Below are positions 9,472 to 17,011 of a DNA stretch of 64,000 nucleotides, piece after piece. The stretch is from an alpha proteobacterium BAL199. GTDB lineage: Bacteria; Pseudomonadota; Alphaproteobacteria; Thalassobaculales; Thalassobaculaceae. A model generated the notes under the pieces. That model saw nothing but the letters and a program-made list of their open reading frames with translations, made no database searches and was not told the origin of the DNA. The translations under genes and the position numbers were made by a program. The stretch covers positions 1 to 64,000 of the forward strand of contig ABHC01000011.1 of assembly GCA_000171835.1 (NCBI GenBank), read 5' to 3'. Each line of letters opens with the position of its first letter. The stretch's first letter is position 1.

Positions 9472-10923
9472 ATGGATAGTCTCACCAAGAATCCGGCCGA
9501 CGTTCCAGTCAAGGATTCGTCACAACTATACCGCGACCTTTGTTTGGATGAAGCGATGCTGAAAGGCAATGATATCCTCTCAGCGTTACCGGCAGCGGTC
9601 TACACCACCGACGCGTCCGGGTTGATAACATTTTACAATCCGGCGGCTGTCGAGCTTTGGGGCATCGAGCCGGTCCTCGGCGACAGCACGTTCTGCGGCT
9701 CCTGGAAATTGTACTGGGCTGATGGCCGTCCGATGCGGCACGACGAGTGTCCGATGGCGCTGGCGCTGAAGGAGCGCCGGGCGATCAAGGGTGCCGAGGC
9801 AGTTGCCGAGCGTCCGGACGGGACGCGGGTGCCGTTTCTCGCCTACCCGACCCCGCTGTTCGACTCCGACGGGTCCCTCTCCGGGGCGGTGAATACGCTG
9901 GTGGACATCACGTCCCGCAAAAGCAATGAAGAGGCAGCCCAACGTCTGGCGGCGATCATCGAGTTTTCCGATGACGCGATCCTGGCGACCGACCTTGAGG
10001 GCACGATTACCAATTGGAACAGAGGCGCTGAACGGCTGTTCGGCTACACCACCGGCGAGGTGGTCGGCCGGCCAGTCACGATGTTGCTTCCCCCCGACCG
10101 GCAGGACGAGGAGCCGGCGATCCTGGCCCGCATTCGTCGGGGCGAGCACATCGAGCACTACGAGACTGTTCGCCAACCCAGGGACGGCAGTCTCGTTGAT
10201 ATCTCCCTGACGGTCTCGCCGGTGAAGAACGCCGCCGGCACGGTCGTCGGCATGTCCAAGATCGCTCGAGACATTACGGATCGGCGCCGGGCCCAGGATC
10301 AGCAACGGCTGCTGCTCAGCGAAATGAACCATCGGGTCAAGAACCTCCTGGTGTTGGCCAGCAGCGTGGTCAGCTTGAGCGCGCGGTCGGCAAAGTCGGT
10401 GACCGAGCTGGCTTCGGATGTTCGTGAGCGGCTGGTTGCACTCGCCCGAGCGCACCAGTTGACGTTGCCACGAACGTCCGACCTCGCGCTGCAGGCCGAG
10501 CAGGCCACGACGCTGCACGCGCTGATCCAGACGATCACATCGCCTTTCGTTCTGCCGGCCGAAGGCGCAGATGCTCGGGTCAGGGTCAGTGGGTCCGACG
10601 TTCCCGTGGCGGCAGGTGGACCGGTGACCAGTATCGCGTTGCTGTTGCACGAGTTCGTGACCAATGCGGCCAAGTACGGGGCATTGTCGACGCCTGAAGG
10701 GCGGGTCGATATCAATAGCAGCGAAGAGGGCGATCAGGTCGTTCTGACGTGGACGGAGAGCGGTGGGCCAGCGGTCGACCGGGGGGACGATGCAGAGGGA
10801 TTCGGCGGCGTTCTCGCGCGCGCAACCGTGAAAGGTCAGTTGGAGGGTACGATCTCGCGAGAATGGAGGCCGAACGGCTTATTCATTCGACTCTCGGTCA
10901 CGCGCCGTCGCCTGAAGGCGTGA
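9472..10923 (+). CDS. HWE-family PAS-PAS histidine kinase
   Basis: 483 aa, soluble. PAS domains lie at about 33-145 and 155-270, followed by an HWE/HisKA_2 phospho-acceptor region with H287 (EMNHRVKNLL), an N-box HEFVTNAAKYGAL and the WTESGGP tryptophan that names HWE kinases. ATG 9472 is chosen because GGAG sits 6 nt before it; an upstream TTG in frame lacks a site. HWE kinases often feed the alphaproteobacterial general stress response. The next gene is a single-domain response regulator 184 bp away, the probable partner. Confidence 0.9.
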   Translation: MDSLTKNPADVPVKDSSQLYRDLCLDEAMLKGNDILSALPAAVYTTDASGLITFYNPAAVELWGIEPVLGDSTFCGSWKLYWADGRPMRHDECPMALALKERRAIKGAEAVAERPDGTRVPFLAYPTPLFDSDGSLSGAVNTLVDITSRKSNEEAAQRLAAIIEFSDDAILATDLEGTITNWNRGAERLFGYTTGEVVGRPVTMLLPPDRQDEEPAILARIRRGEHIEHYETVRQPRDGSLVDISLTVSPVKNAAGTVVGMSKIARDITDRRRAQDQQRLLLSEMNHRVKNLLVLASSVVSLSARSAKSVTELASDVRERLVALARAHQLTLPRTSDLALQAEQATTLHALIQTITSPFVLPAEGADARVRVSGSDVPVAAGGPVTSIALLLHEFVTNAAKYGALSTPEGRVDINSSEEGDQVVLTWTESGGPAVDRGDDAEGFGGVLARATVKGQLEGTISREWRPNGLFIRLSVTRRRLKA

Positions 10924-11006
10924 CGGTCGCGGAGAAGCGAGCGGGTTGATCAGCATTGGTCTGCGCTCAGCGAGGACCACAACTCCATGCTTCGGAAAGA
11001 GTATAG

Positions 11007-11031
11007 GGAACCCGCGCCGGCGGCAGGCGTT
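11007..11031 (+). promoter_or_regulatory. Candidate EcfG-type (general stress sigma factor) promoter, GGAAC-N16-CGTT
   Basis: GGAAC at 11007-11011 and CGTT at 11028-11031 are separated by exactly 16 nt, matching the published EcfG consensus GGAAC-N16/17-CGTT. It lies 77 bp upstream of the response regulator start, in a gap otherwise without features. Position, spacing and neighbourhood (HWE kinase) agree; no experimental support is available here. Confidence 0.65.
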
Positions 11032-11107
11032 TCATTTTCTAGCGGTTTCGTCAATAAATCTGCTAAAATTGCTTAAATGCTGGTCGCCGAAAAAAGGGTA
11101 TGACGTC

Positions 11108-11482
11108 ATGGTCGGCAAGCGTCGGGTTCTGGTGATCGAAGACGAGTATCTGACGGCGATGGACCTGACCGAGACCCTGGAGGAGTTGGGGTTTGATGTC
11201 TGCGGCATTGCACGCACCGAAGACGAGGCCGTCGAAGTGGCCGCTTTGGAGCATCCTGACCTGATCACTGCGGATGTGCGACTGCTTGACGGCGACGGTA
11301 TTACCGCAGTCCGCCGCATTACCGCCGCCTCGCCTGTTCCGGTTGTGTATATCTCCAGCAGCGATGCCGATCTGAATGAACGGGCGCCCCAGGCGATCCG
11401 AGTCGGCAAACCGTTCAACGCAGCGATGATTTCCCAGGCAATCGAGACCGCGCTGCGCGCCGCGCCGAGAGCCAACCGCTAA
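11108..11482 (+). CDS. Single-domain response regulator (receiver only)
   Basis: 124 aa, one CheY-like domain. The acidic pair E11/D12, phospho-acceptor D56 (LITADVRLL), the switch serines in VVYISSSD and K101 (VGKPF) are all present. There is no output domain, so it acts as a phosphate shuttle or sink or through protein contact. It follows an HWE kinase and an EcfG-type promoter, which suggests membership of the general stress response phosphorelay. The ATG overlaps a TGACGTCA palindrome (11101-11108); ribosome binding is weak (AAAAAGGG). Confidence 0.88.
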   Translation: MVGKRRVLVIEDEYLTAMDLTETLEELGFDVCGIARTEDEAVEVAALEHPDLITADVRLLDGDGITAVRRITAASPVPVVYISSSDADLNERAPQAIRVGKPFNAAMISQAIETALRAAPRANR

Positions 11483-11520
11483 GTTCGGGACTACTGCCGC
11501 AGAATTTACGAAGAATTTGG

Positions 11521-11570
11521 TGGAGCCGAGGAGGATCGAACTCCCGACCTTCGCATTGCGAACGCGACGC
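11521..11570. repeat. Left attachment site (attL): 3' fragment of tRNA-Ala
   Basis: From TGGAGCCGAGG to GCGAACGCGACGC this matches the tRNA-Ala 3' half (positions 19100-19149) base for base. Identity stops after 11570, where the tRNA continues CTCTCCC but this copy continues AAGAAGCC. It covers the acceptor, T arm, variable loop and anticodon arm, as expected when a tyrosine integrase uses a tRNA 3' end as attB. Confidence 0.9.
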
Positions 11571-11660
11571 AAGAAGCCAGAACTCTGTTGGATTTTAATG
11601 GGTTGCACTACGCATCCCTAGGCGCTGGCACAGTGTTGTCACAGTGTCAGGTGAAACGTC

Positions 11661-12668
11661 ATGGCTACCATCCGTAAGCGGGGCTTGCGCTATCAGGCGA
11701 TGATCCGCCGGAACGAACACGCGCCAATTTCACGAACCTTTGCCAATCGAGCCGACGCTCAGCTATGGGCACGCGGCATTGAACGCGAGATGGATCTGGG
11801 CACCTTCCGCACGAACGATGGCGTGCCCGCCGACATATCGCTGAAGGAACTTCTGGCCCGCTACGTGTCTGAGGTCACGCCCCGCAAGAAAGGTCACGTG
11901 CAGGAAGCTTACCGGATCAGCCGACTGATGCTGTCCGATCTGGCTGCCAGGAACCTCAAGGATCTGTCGCCAGCCCATCTCGCTCGGTTTCGGGATGAAC
12001 GGCTGAAGTCTGGAACCGAGGCTGCACGGTACGATCTGGTTCTCATCCAGGGGGTGATCAACACGGCTATGCGGGAATGGGGGCTGGATCTTCAACAGAA
12101 CCCGGTAACACGCGTGACGAAGCCCAAGCCCGTTCGTGCGAGGGAACGGCGGCTGACGGACTCCGAGTTGACGAGCATCGTGGAACGGGCGCACGGACGG
12201 TGTGGCGGGGTTCTGCTGCCAACCATCCTGCTGGCTATCGAGACCGGCATGAGGCGTAGCGAGCTACTCAGCATGACCTGGGCGAACGTAGCGCTTTCTG
12301 CTGGGGCCGTGACGCTGCCGGATTCAAAGAACGGTAAGCCACGGTCGGTTCCGCTCACGAACGAAGCCATACAGATACTCGGCGACCTGCCACGCGAGGC
12401 AGATGCTGTGCTGCCGATCTCCGCGAATGCCCTGGCGCTGGGATGGAAGCGGCTGATGCGGACCTGCGCGATTGCTGATCTTCGGTTCCATGACCTACGG
12501 CACGAAGCTATCAGCCGGTTCTTCGAGATGGGTTTGAACGTGCCTGAGGTCGCGCTGATCAGCGGACATAGGACGCCAAGCCAGCTTTTCCGGTACACGA
12601 ACCTTAAGGCGGATCTGGTGGGGGAAAAGTTGCGGCGGGTGCCCGTGGCGATGCCACAGGCGGCGTAG
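11661..12668 (+). CDS. Tyrosine recombinase/phage-type integrase of the island
   Basis: 335 aa. An N-terminal arm-binding part (RKRGLRYQAMIRR) and core-binding SAM-like domain (about 60-155) precede the catalytic domain with the R of IETGMRRSELL, H-x-x-R in HDLRHEAISRF, the later histidine in ISGHRTPSQ and the Y of LFRYTNL. All five canonical residues are visible. It sits next to attL and reads inward, the normal place for a tRNA-targeting integrase. Integration into the tRNA-Ala 3' end is inferred from the flanking repeats. Confidence 0.93.
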   Translation: MATIRKRGLRYQAMIRRNEHAPISRTFANRADAQLWARGIEREMDLGTFRTNDGVPADISLKELLARYVSEVTPRKKGHVQEAYRISRLMLSDLAARNLKDLSPAHLARFRDERLKSGTEAARYDLVLIQGVINTAMREWGLDLQQNPVTRVTKPKPVRARERRLTDSELTSIVERAHGRCGGVLLPTILLAIETGMRRSELLSMTWANVALSAGAVTLPDSKNGKPRSVPLTNEAIQILGDLPREADAVLPISANALALGWKRLMRTCAIADLRFHDLRHEAISRFFEMGLNVPEVALISGHRTPSQLFRYTNLKADLVGEKLRRVPVAMPQAA

Positions 12669-13038
12669 CGTTCGATTGACAGATCTGGTGGCGCGGCTGG
12701 TCGGGACATTGACCGGAGAGTTAGGGGACAGATTGCTACTAGATATATAGAGCCGTTTGTCCCCTAACTTCTGAAGCGTGTAGTTCCGTCGTCACGATTA
12801 GTTGGCTCAGGGGGCTGGCTGATGCGCGAACTCTGAGGTGACCCCTGAAAGCCGCTCAGTGCAGAGTGTTACCGGGGCCAGGGCGATCCTATGGCGCTGC
12901 GCGATTGCATCCCAGGTCGGCACCATTGGATCATTCGAACTACCCAGGAATCCAGCTTATACTGTTTCATTAGGCTTCGAGCGGCAAGACAGCTATCCGG
13001 AACACGAGCGATCGACGGCCCGGCAAGCCTAGTATTCA
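12669..13038. other. Intergenic stretch of the island with no gene seen
   Basis: 370 bp between the integrase and the convergent sulfotransferase gene. No frame has convincing codon usage or a ribosome site. The only structure found is the inverted repeat at 12719-12769. Confidence 0.6.
12719..12769. repeat. 12-bp perfect inverted repeat with 27-bp AT-rich centre
   Basis: AGTTAGGGGACA (12719-12730) pairs with TGTCCCCTAACT (12758-12769). The centre contains ACTAGATATATAG. It lies 50 bp after the integrase stop. The loop is long for a terminator; it might be a recombination-directionality or replication site. Function is unknown. Confidence 0.55.
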
Positions 13039-14100
13039 CTAGGCGTCATCAATGCGGCCGAAGTCAATATCTGGATGCAGCATATAAAGTGATCTAACCA
13101 GTCGCCGCAGATCATCGGGGATTTCTTTGCCACGCCCGCTTCGGCCGATATTGAAGCGTGTCGCAGGTCGATGCTGTGGATCGAGTGCGCGCGCCACAGC
13201 GCCCGCCACTGTTTCCCCGGATATGTTGCGTCCCGCGCCAACGATGGCCTGCGATGTTGCGTCCTCAGGGTCAGTCCTGATCGTTTGGTAGTCGATAAAG
13301 CAGGCGGGGACACCTCTGCTGGAAGCGCGTGACCATGTTGCGAAGAAATCGACGTAATGGAAGGCCATGCGAAGCACCGCAGCAGACTGAAGATCCGCAG
13401 TATCACGCCCAGGAAGATCAGGTGAACCGCTAAGGTGATCGGCGTAGCTGCGCAAGGCATCGAATATATTGCGGACCGTGATTATGGGACGAATACCCAT
13501 TATTTTTATATACGTAAGCACGCGGGCGTTGGCGGACAGGTGTGAGTGAGCCACGATGTCCGGCCCGGACACTCGTAGGAGGCTGGTCAAGTCAAAGCCT
13601 GTACCAGTTCCATCGTTCATATTGTGTGCTCCGCGCACGCGGTAGCCAAGTGCTTCACCGAGACAATGGGATATGAAGGTGCTCGCGCTCTTGGGCATGC
13701 CGCACACGAGAATCGGCGGTTTGTTCAGATCGATTGGCGGCACGAACGTAATTGCTTTCAGCGCAGCGCGTCGCCTGTGAAGAGACACGTCCATTTCACG
13801 TACGAACCGACGTTCGAAAATATGTAGATCGGCCGCCCTCGCTCGCGGCGGCGCTTCTGTATGGAAATAGAAGAGATAATACCTACTATTGAGCAGGAAT
13901 TGCCGGTCTTCGAATAAATGTTGGGTCTCCCGCCTTGGGGTCCCGGCGCACACGAGGGTCAGCGCGTAAGCAGTGTCCGACATGTCGCGCCTGCCAGAGA
14001 TGTGCGCCAATCGGCTCACCTCCAGATATAGCCTAGCGTCGCTAGGCCGATTGAGCACAGCCGCCTGAGCCTGCGATAATCTCAAACCAGAATTGAGCAT
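13039..14100 (-). CDS. Sulfotransferase-family protein with TPR-like N-terminus (island cargo)
   Basis: 353 aa. The PAPS 5'-phosphosulfate loop is at about 132-150 (LVCGMPKSASTFISHCLG) and the 3'-phosphate-binding motif is RNIFDALRSYADH at about 215. The first 60 residues (SDARLYLEVSRLAHISGRRD) look like part of a TPR. Sulfotransferases of this type modify carbohydrates, lipids or peptides; as cargo it may alter surface glycans. It has no strong ribosome site, and codon use is more AT-rich than in neighbouring chromosome genes, consistent with acquired DNA. No partner gene is present. Confidence 0.75.
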   Translation of the reverse strand: MLNSGLRLSQAQAAVLNRPSDARLYLEVSRLAHISGRRDMSDTAYALTLVCAGTPRRETQHLFEDRQFLLNSRYYLFYFHTEAPPRARAADLHIFERRFVREMDVSLHRRRAALKAITFVPPIDLNKPPILVCGMPKSASTFISHCLGEALGYRVRGAHNMNDGTGTGFDLTSLLRVSGPDIVAHSHLSANARVLTYIKIMGIRPIITVRNIFDALRSYADHLSGSPDLPGRDTADLQSAAVLRMAFHYVDFFATWSRASSRGVPACFIDYQTIRTDPEDATSQAIVGAGRNISGETVAGAVARALDPQHRPATRFNIGRSGRGKEIPDDLRRLVRSLYMLHPDIDFGRIDDA

Positions 14101-14343
14101 TTCTCAAGTTATTGTACATATTCTAGATTGTCTACCTTGGACCGATCTCCATATGCAGAGCGGAGTTCGCGCCGCTATCTGTTGCCTTCGCCAAACCCTC
14201 TTGAGGCAGCCTAAAAGATTGTAAAACATAACATTCTGGCTGCAGATGGTGAGTCCCATTGGGGCTCTCGATTCGTGCTCAGTGAATTAATCTCAGATTA
14301 TAAATTTAACGATCTAAAAAATGGTCCTGAATCTGGAGGGTTC
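14101..14343. other. AT-rich gap upstream of the sulfotransferase gene
   Basis: No gene is seen. The stretch is clearly richer in A+T than the chromosome and probably carries the sulfotransferase promoter. It ends with GTTC at 14340-14343, directly at the inferred IS91 boundary, where composition switches abruptly to GC-rich. Confidence 0.55.
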
Positions 14344-14345
14344 TG

Positions 14346-14394
14346 TGAGGTCGCGCGACCGGGAGGCAGCCGTCGGGCTCGGTGCGCGACCTCA
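14346..14394. repeat. 11-bp perfect hairpin at the inferred oriIS end of the IS91 element
   Basis: TGAGGTCGCGC (14346-14356) pairs with GCGCGACCTCA (14384-14394). It is 287 bp beyond the transposase stop and 3 bp inside the GTTC (GAAC on the other strand) target. IS91-type origin ends carry such a subterminal hairpin next to the target tetranucleotide. Confidence 0.6.
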
Positions 14395-14680
14395 TTGAAG
14401 CCGGATTGAGCGAACCCGCGGGATGGCGGAACGGGCTATGGGGATTGTGTTGCCAGCGCCTGGCCCGGGAGGCCGAGGCGCGCGATGGGATTGCGGGTTG
14501 GACGGTCGCGCCGGACGATGACGGCGGTGATTTGCGGTGGGACGTCGTGGTCGTGGACGCTGCGCCGCCGATGACGACCTTGCCCGGACCGCTCGCCGTT
14601 GCAGCAGGACGCAGCGTCCATGCAGGCGCATGGAGCGCCCGGAGCAGCATCGGGTCGTATGAGGTGGCGTGACGGGCCGG

Positions 14681-15868
14681 TCATGATGTGTCGTTCCAGA
14701 AGGACGGCCGCGCAGGCGGTGATCGCCACGACCCCGGCAGGATGGCGCGGCTTATCGCGGTGCTGCCGCAGCACGGGCAGCAGTGGTTGCGATCTGTGAC
14801 AGCCGCGTCTTCGGTCGGCGATGGATCCGGTTTGGGCGCCGGTGCGGCGAGCAGCGTGCGGCAGAGCGCCAGCTTGTCGGCGCGATGACCGTTGGCGAGG
14901 AAGCCGTAGTGGCGGATGCGGTGGAAGCCGTCGGGCAGGGTGTGCAGCAGGAAGCGGCGGATGAACTCGTCGGCGTCGAGGGTCATGACCTTTGCCTTGC
15001 CGTGATGGCGGTAGTCGCGCCAACGGAAGGCGACCTGGCGGTCGGTGACGTCGAGCAGCCGCGAGTTGGCGATCGCGACCCGGTGGGTGTAGCGACCGAG
15101 ATAGGCCAGGACCTGGGCGGGGCCGCCGAACGGCGGCTTGGCGTAGACCACCCACTCTACGCCCCGCAGCTCACGCAGCCGGCGGGTGAAGGCGGCGGGC
15201 TCGGCGAGCCCGGCGAGGTCGCCGAAGAAGCCCAGTCCGCCGGCCTCGAAGGCGGCCTGCAACTCGGCCAGGAACAGCCGCCGGAACACCCGGGACAGCA
15301 CCCGCACCGGCAGGAAGAACCCGGGCCGGCACGCCACCCAACGCGTGCCGTCGAGCGACGGGCCGCCGCCCGGCACGACGCAATGGACGTGCGGGTGATG
15401 GTGGAGGGTCTGGCCCCAGGTGTGCAGCACCGCGACGACGCCGAGCTCGGCGCCGAGGTGGCGGGGATCGGCAGCGACCACGCGCAACGTCTCGGCCGCC
15501 GCCCGGAACAGGATGGCGTAGACAGCCGCCTTGTTCTGGAAGGCGATCTCCGCGGCTGCCGGCGGCATGGTGAAGACGACGTGGAAATATCCCACCGGCA
15601 GCAGCTCGGCCTGACGGGCGGCGAGCCACTCGGCACGCGCCTGGCCCTGGCACTTCGGGCAGTGCCGGTTGCGGCAGGAGTTGTAGGCGTGACGGACGGT
15701 GCCGCAGTCCCGACACTGCTCGACATGGCCGCCGAGTGCCGCGGTGCGGCACAGCTCGACGGCGCTCATCACCCGCCGCTCGACCCGGCCCAGGTGACCG
15801 TCATGCGCGCGGCGATAGGCATCGCCGTGCCGGCGGAACACGTCCGCCAACTCCAGACCCGGAGGCAT
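14681..15868 (-). CDS. IS91-family transposase (HUH, Y2)
   Basis: 395 aa. N-terminal zinc-binding part CRDCGTVRHAYNSCRNRHC-PKC (about 48-72), HUH motif HHHPHVHCVVPGGG (about 155-168) that holds the divalent metal, and a two-tyrosine motif LAYLGRYTHR (about 255-264) whose tyrosines cut and join single strands in rolling-circle transposition. All three parts are intact and the length is normal, so it may be active. A tyrosine recombinase gene lies 9 nt upstream on the same strand. Confidence 0.93.
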   Translation of the reverse strand: MPPGLELADVFRRHGDAYRRAHDGHLGRVERRVMSAVELCRTAALGGHVEQCRDCGTVRHAYNSCRNRHCPKCQGQARAEWLAARQAELLPVGYFHVVFTMPPAAAEIAFQNKAAVYAILFRAAAETLRVVAADPRHLGAELGVVAVLHTWGQTLHHHPHVHCVVPGGGPSLDGTRWVACRPGFFLPVRVLSRVFRRLFLAELQAAFEAGGLGFFGDLAGLAEPAAFTRRLRELRGVEWVVYAKPPFGGPAQVLAYLGRYTHRVAIANSRLLDVTDRQVAFRWRDYRHHGKAKVMTLDADEFIRRFLLHTLPDGFHRIRHYGFLANGHRADKLALCRTLLAAPAPKPDPSPTEDAAVTDRNHCCPCCGSTAISRAILPGSWRSPPARPSFWNDTS

Positions 15869-15877
15869 GACGCCCGG

Positions 15878-16738
15878 TCAGGCGGGAGGCACCACCTCCA
15901 GCGCCAGCCGGTCGAGCGGGCTCTCGGTCCGCCGGATCAGCCCGTTCGAGACCTGCGTGTAGCGTGCCGTGGTCGACAGGTTGGCGTGCCCGAGCAGGAC
16001 CTGGATGATGCGGATGTCGGTGCCGCTCTCCAGCAGGTGGGTGGCGAAGCTGTGCCGCAGGGTGTGCACCGTCACCCGCTTGTCCAACCCCGCAGCAGCA
16101 CGAGCCGATCGGCAGGCGGCGTGCAGCACCTGGACGTCGATCGGCTTGCTCGCCTCGCGACCGGGGAACAGCCAGTGCTCGGGACGCGCCAGCCGCCAAT
16201 AGGTTCGCAGAATGCCGAGCAACTGCGCCGACAACATGACGTAGCGGTCCTTGCCACCCTTGCCGTGCTCGACCCGGATCACCATCCGCCCGCTGTCGAC
16301 GTCGCCGACCCGCAGAGCGACCACTTCCGACACCCGCAACCCAGCCGCGTAGGCCGTCGTCAGCGCCGCCCGGCTCTTCAGGCTCGCAACCGCCTCCAGG
16401 AACCGCACCACCTCGTCGGCGCTCAGCACCACCGGCAGATTGCGCGGTTCGCGTGCGTAGGGAATGCGCTCCGGGATCTCCCCGTGCCCGAGCGTCACGC
16501 CGTAGAAGAACCGCAACGCACAGACCGTCTGGTTCAGCGCTGCCCACGAGATCCCGGTCGACACCAGGTGGACCTGGAAGGCACGCACATCCTCCAGACC
16601 CAGACGGTCCGGCGATCGGTCGAAATACCGGCTGAACTTCGATACTGCAAGGACATAGGATCGTTGCGTCGCCGGCGACAGATTACGGACCGTCATGTCC
16701 TCGATCATGCGACGGCGTAGAGGGCTCAACTCGGCCAT
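15878..16738 (-). CDS. Tyrosine recombinase associated with the IS91 element
   Basis: 286 aa, XerC/D-like: core-binding domain 5-90 and catalytic domain 105-275. Catalytic residues: R in YAAGLRVSEV, the K of the beta hairpin in VEHGKGGKDRY, H-x-L-R-H (HTLRHSFATHLL), H in LLGHANLSTT and Y in ARYTQV. ATG 16738 has AGGAGC 4-5 nt ahead, so it is preferred over an earlier start. It is distinct in sequence from the island integrase at 11.7 kb, so the element carries two tyrosine recombinases of separate origin. Confidence 0.92.
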   Translation of the reverse strand: MAELSPLRRRMIEDMTVRNLSPATQRSYVLAVSKFSRYFDRSPDRLGLEDVRAFQVHLVSTGISWAALNQTVCALRFFYGVTLGHGEIPERIPYAREPRNLPVVLSADEVVRFLEAVASLKSRAALTTAYAAGLRVSEVVALRVGDVDSGRMVIRVEHGKGGKDRYVMLSAQLLGILRTYWRLARPEHWLFPGREASKPIDVQVLHAACRSARAAAGLDKRVTVHTLRHSFATHLLESGTDIRIIQVLLGHANLSTTARYTQVSNGLIRRTESPLDRLALEVVPPA

Positions 16739-16910
16739 CGGGGTGCTCCTGTCTGGTGATGAGGCTGCTTGCAACCGCCATCATTCCAGACAGGGGACCT
16801 CCACGGGTCACCGCCCCCTACTTCCCGCGACAGCGGGTTCGTTCAATCGCCTATGAAGCCCGCTCCTCCTGGAATTGGTCCATCCTGACGTCTTGGATAG
16901 AGGATCTGAT

Positions 16911-16998
16911 ATGGCGATGGCGCGCTGCAAACTGGAGGAGATCGTAGGCAAACTGCGGCGGGCGGACGCCCTGCACAGCCAGCGCATGTCGATAGCGT
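16911..16998 (+). pseudogene. N-terminal remnant of an IS3-family transposase OrfA
   Basis: The frame from ATG 16911 reads MAMARCKLEEIVGKLRRAD and then ALHSQRMSIAYSIQ before similarity ends. It resembles the start of IS3-family (IS407/IS511-type) OrfA proteins, typically K-P-E-E-I-V-x-K-L-R followed by an S-I-A-x-A-I-R stretch. The helix-turn-helix and all later parts are gone. It lies between the IS91 end and the polymerase-like gene, marking an older insertion. Confidence 0.6.
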
Positions 16999-17011
16999 AT
17001 TCAATTCAACG

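Larger units (their letters stand above)
14344..16865 (-). mobile_element. IS91-family element with Y2 transposase and tyrosine recombinase (ends approximate)
   Basis: Two genes on the minus strand, a tyrosine recombinase and a Y2 HUH transposase 9 nt apart, form the unit known from several IS91-family members. Downstream of the transposase a hairpin (14346-14394) is followed by GAAC when read on the transposase strand, the tetranucleotide used by IS91. The other end is put near a weaker hairpin, AGCGGG (16833-16838) with CCCGCT (16859-16864). No terminal repeats or target duplication are expected or seen. It is nested in the tRNA-Ala element. Confidence 0.6.

Noticed and set aside
14382-14672. 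A 96-codon frame starting in the IS91 end hairpin
   Set aside because: No ribosome site, starts inside the palindrome and resembles no protein; more likely non-coding IS end sequence.
14783-16720. A 645-codon plus-strand frame across the IS91 genes
   Set aside because: It spans two recognisable minus-strand genes with intact catalytic motifs and shows no domain of its own.
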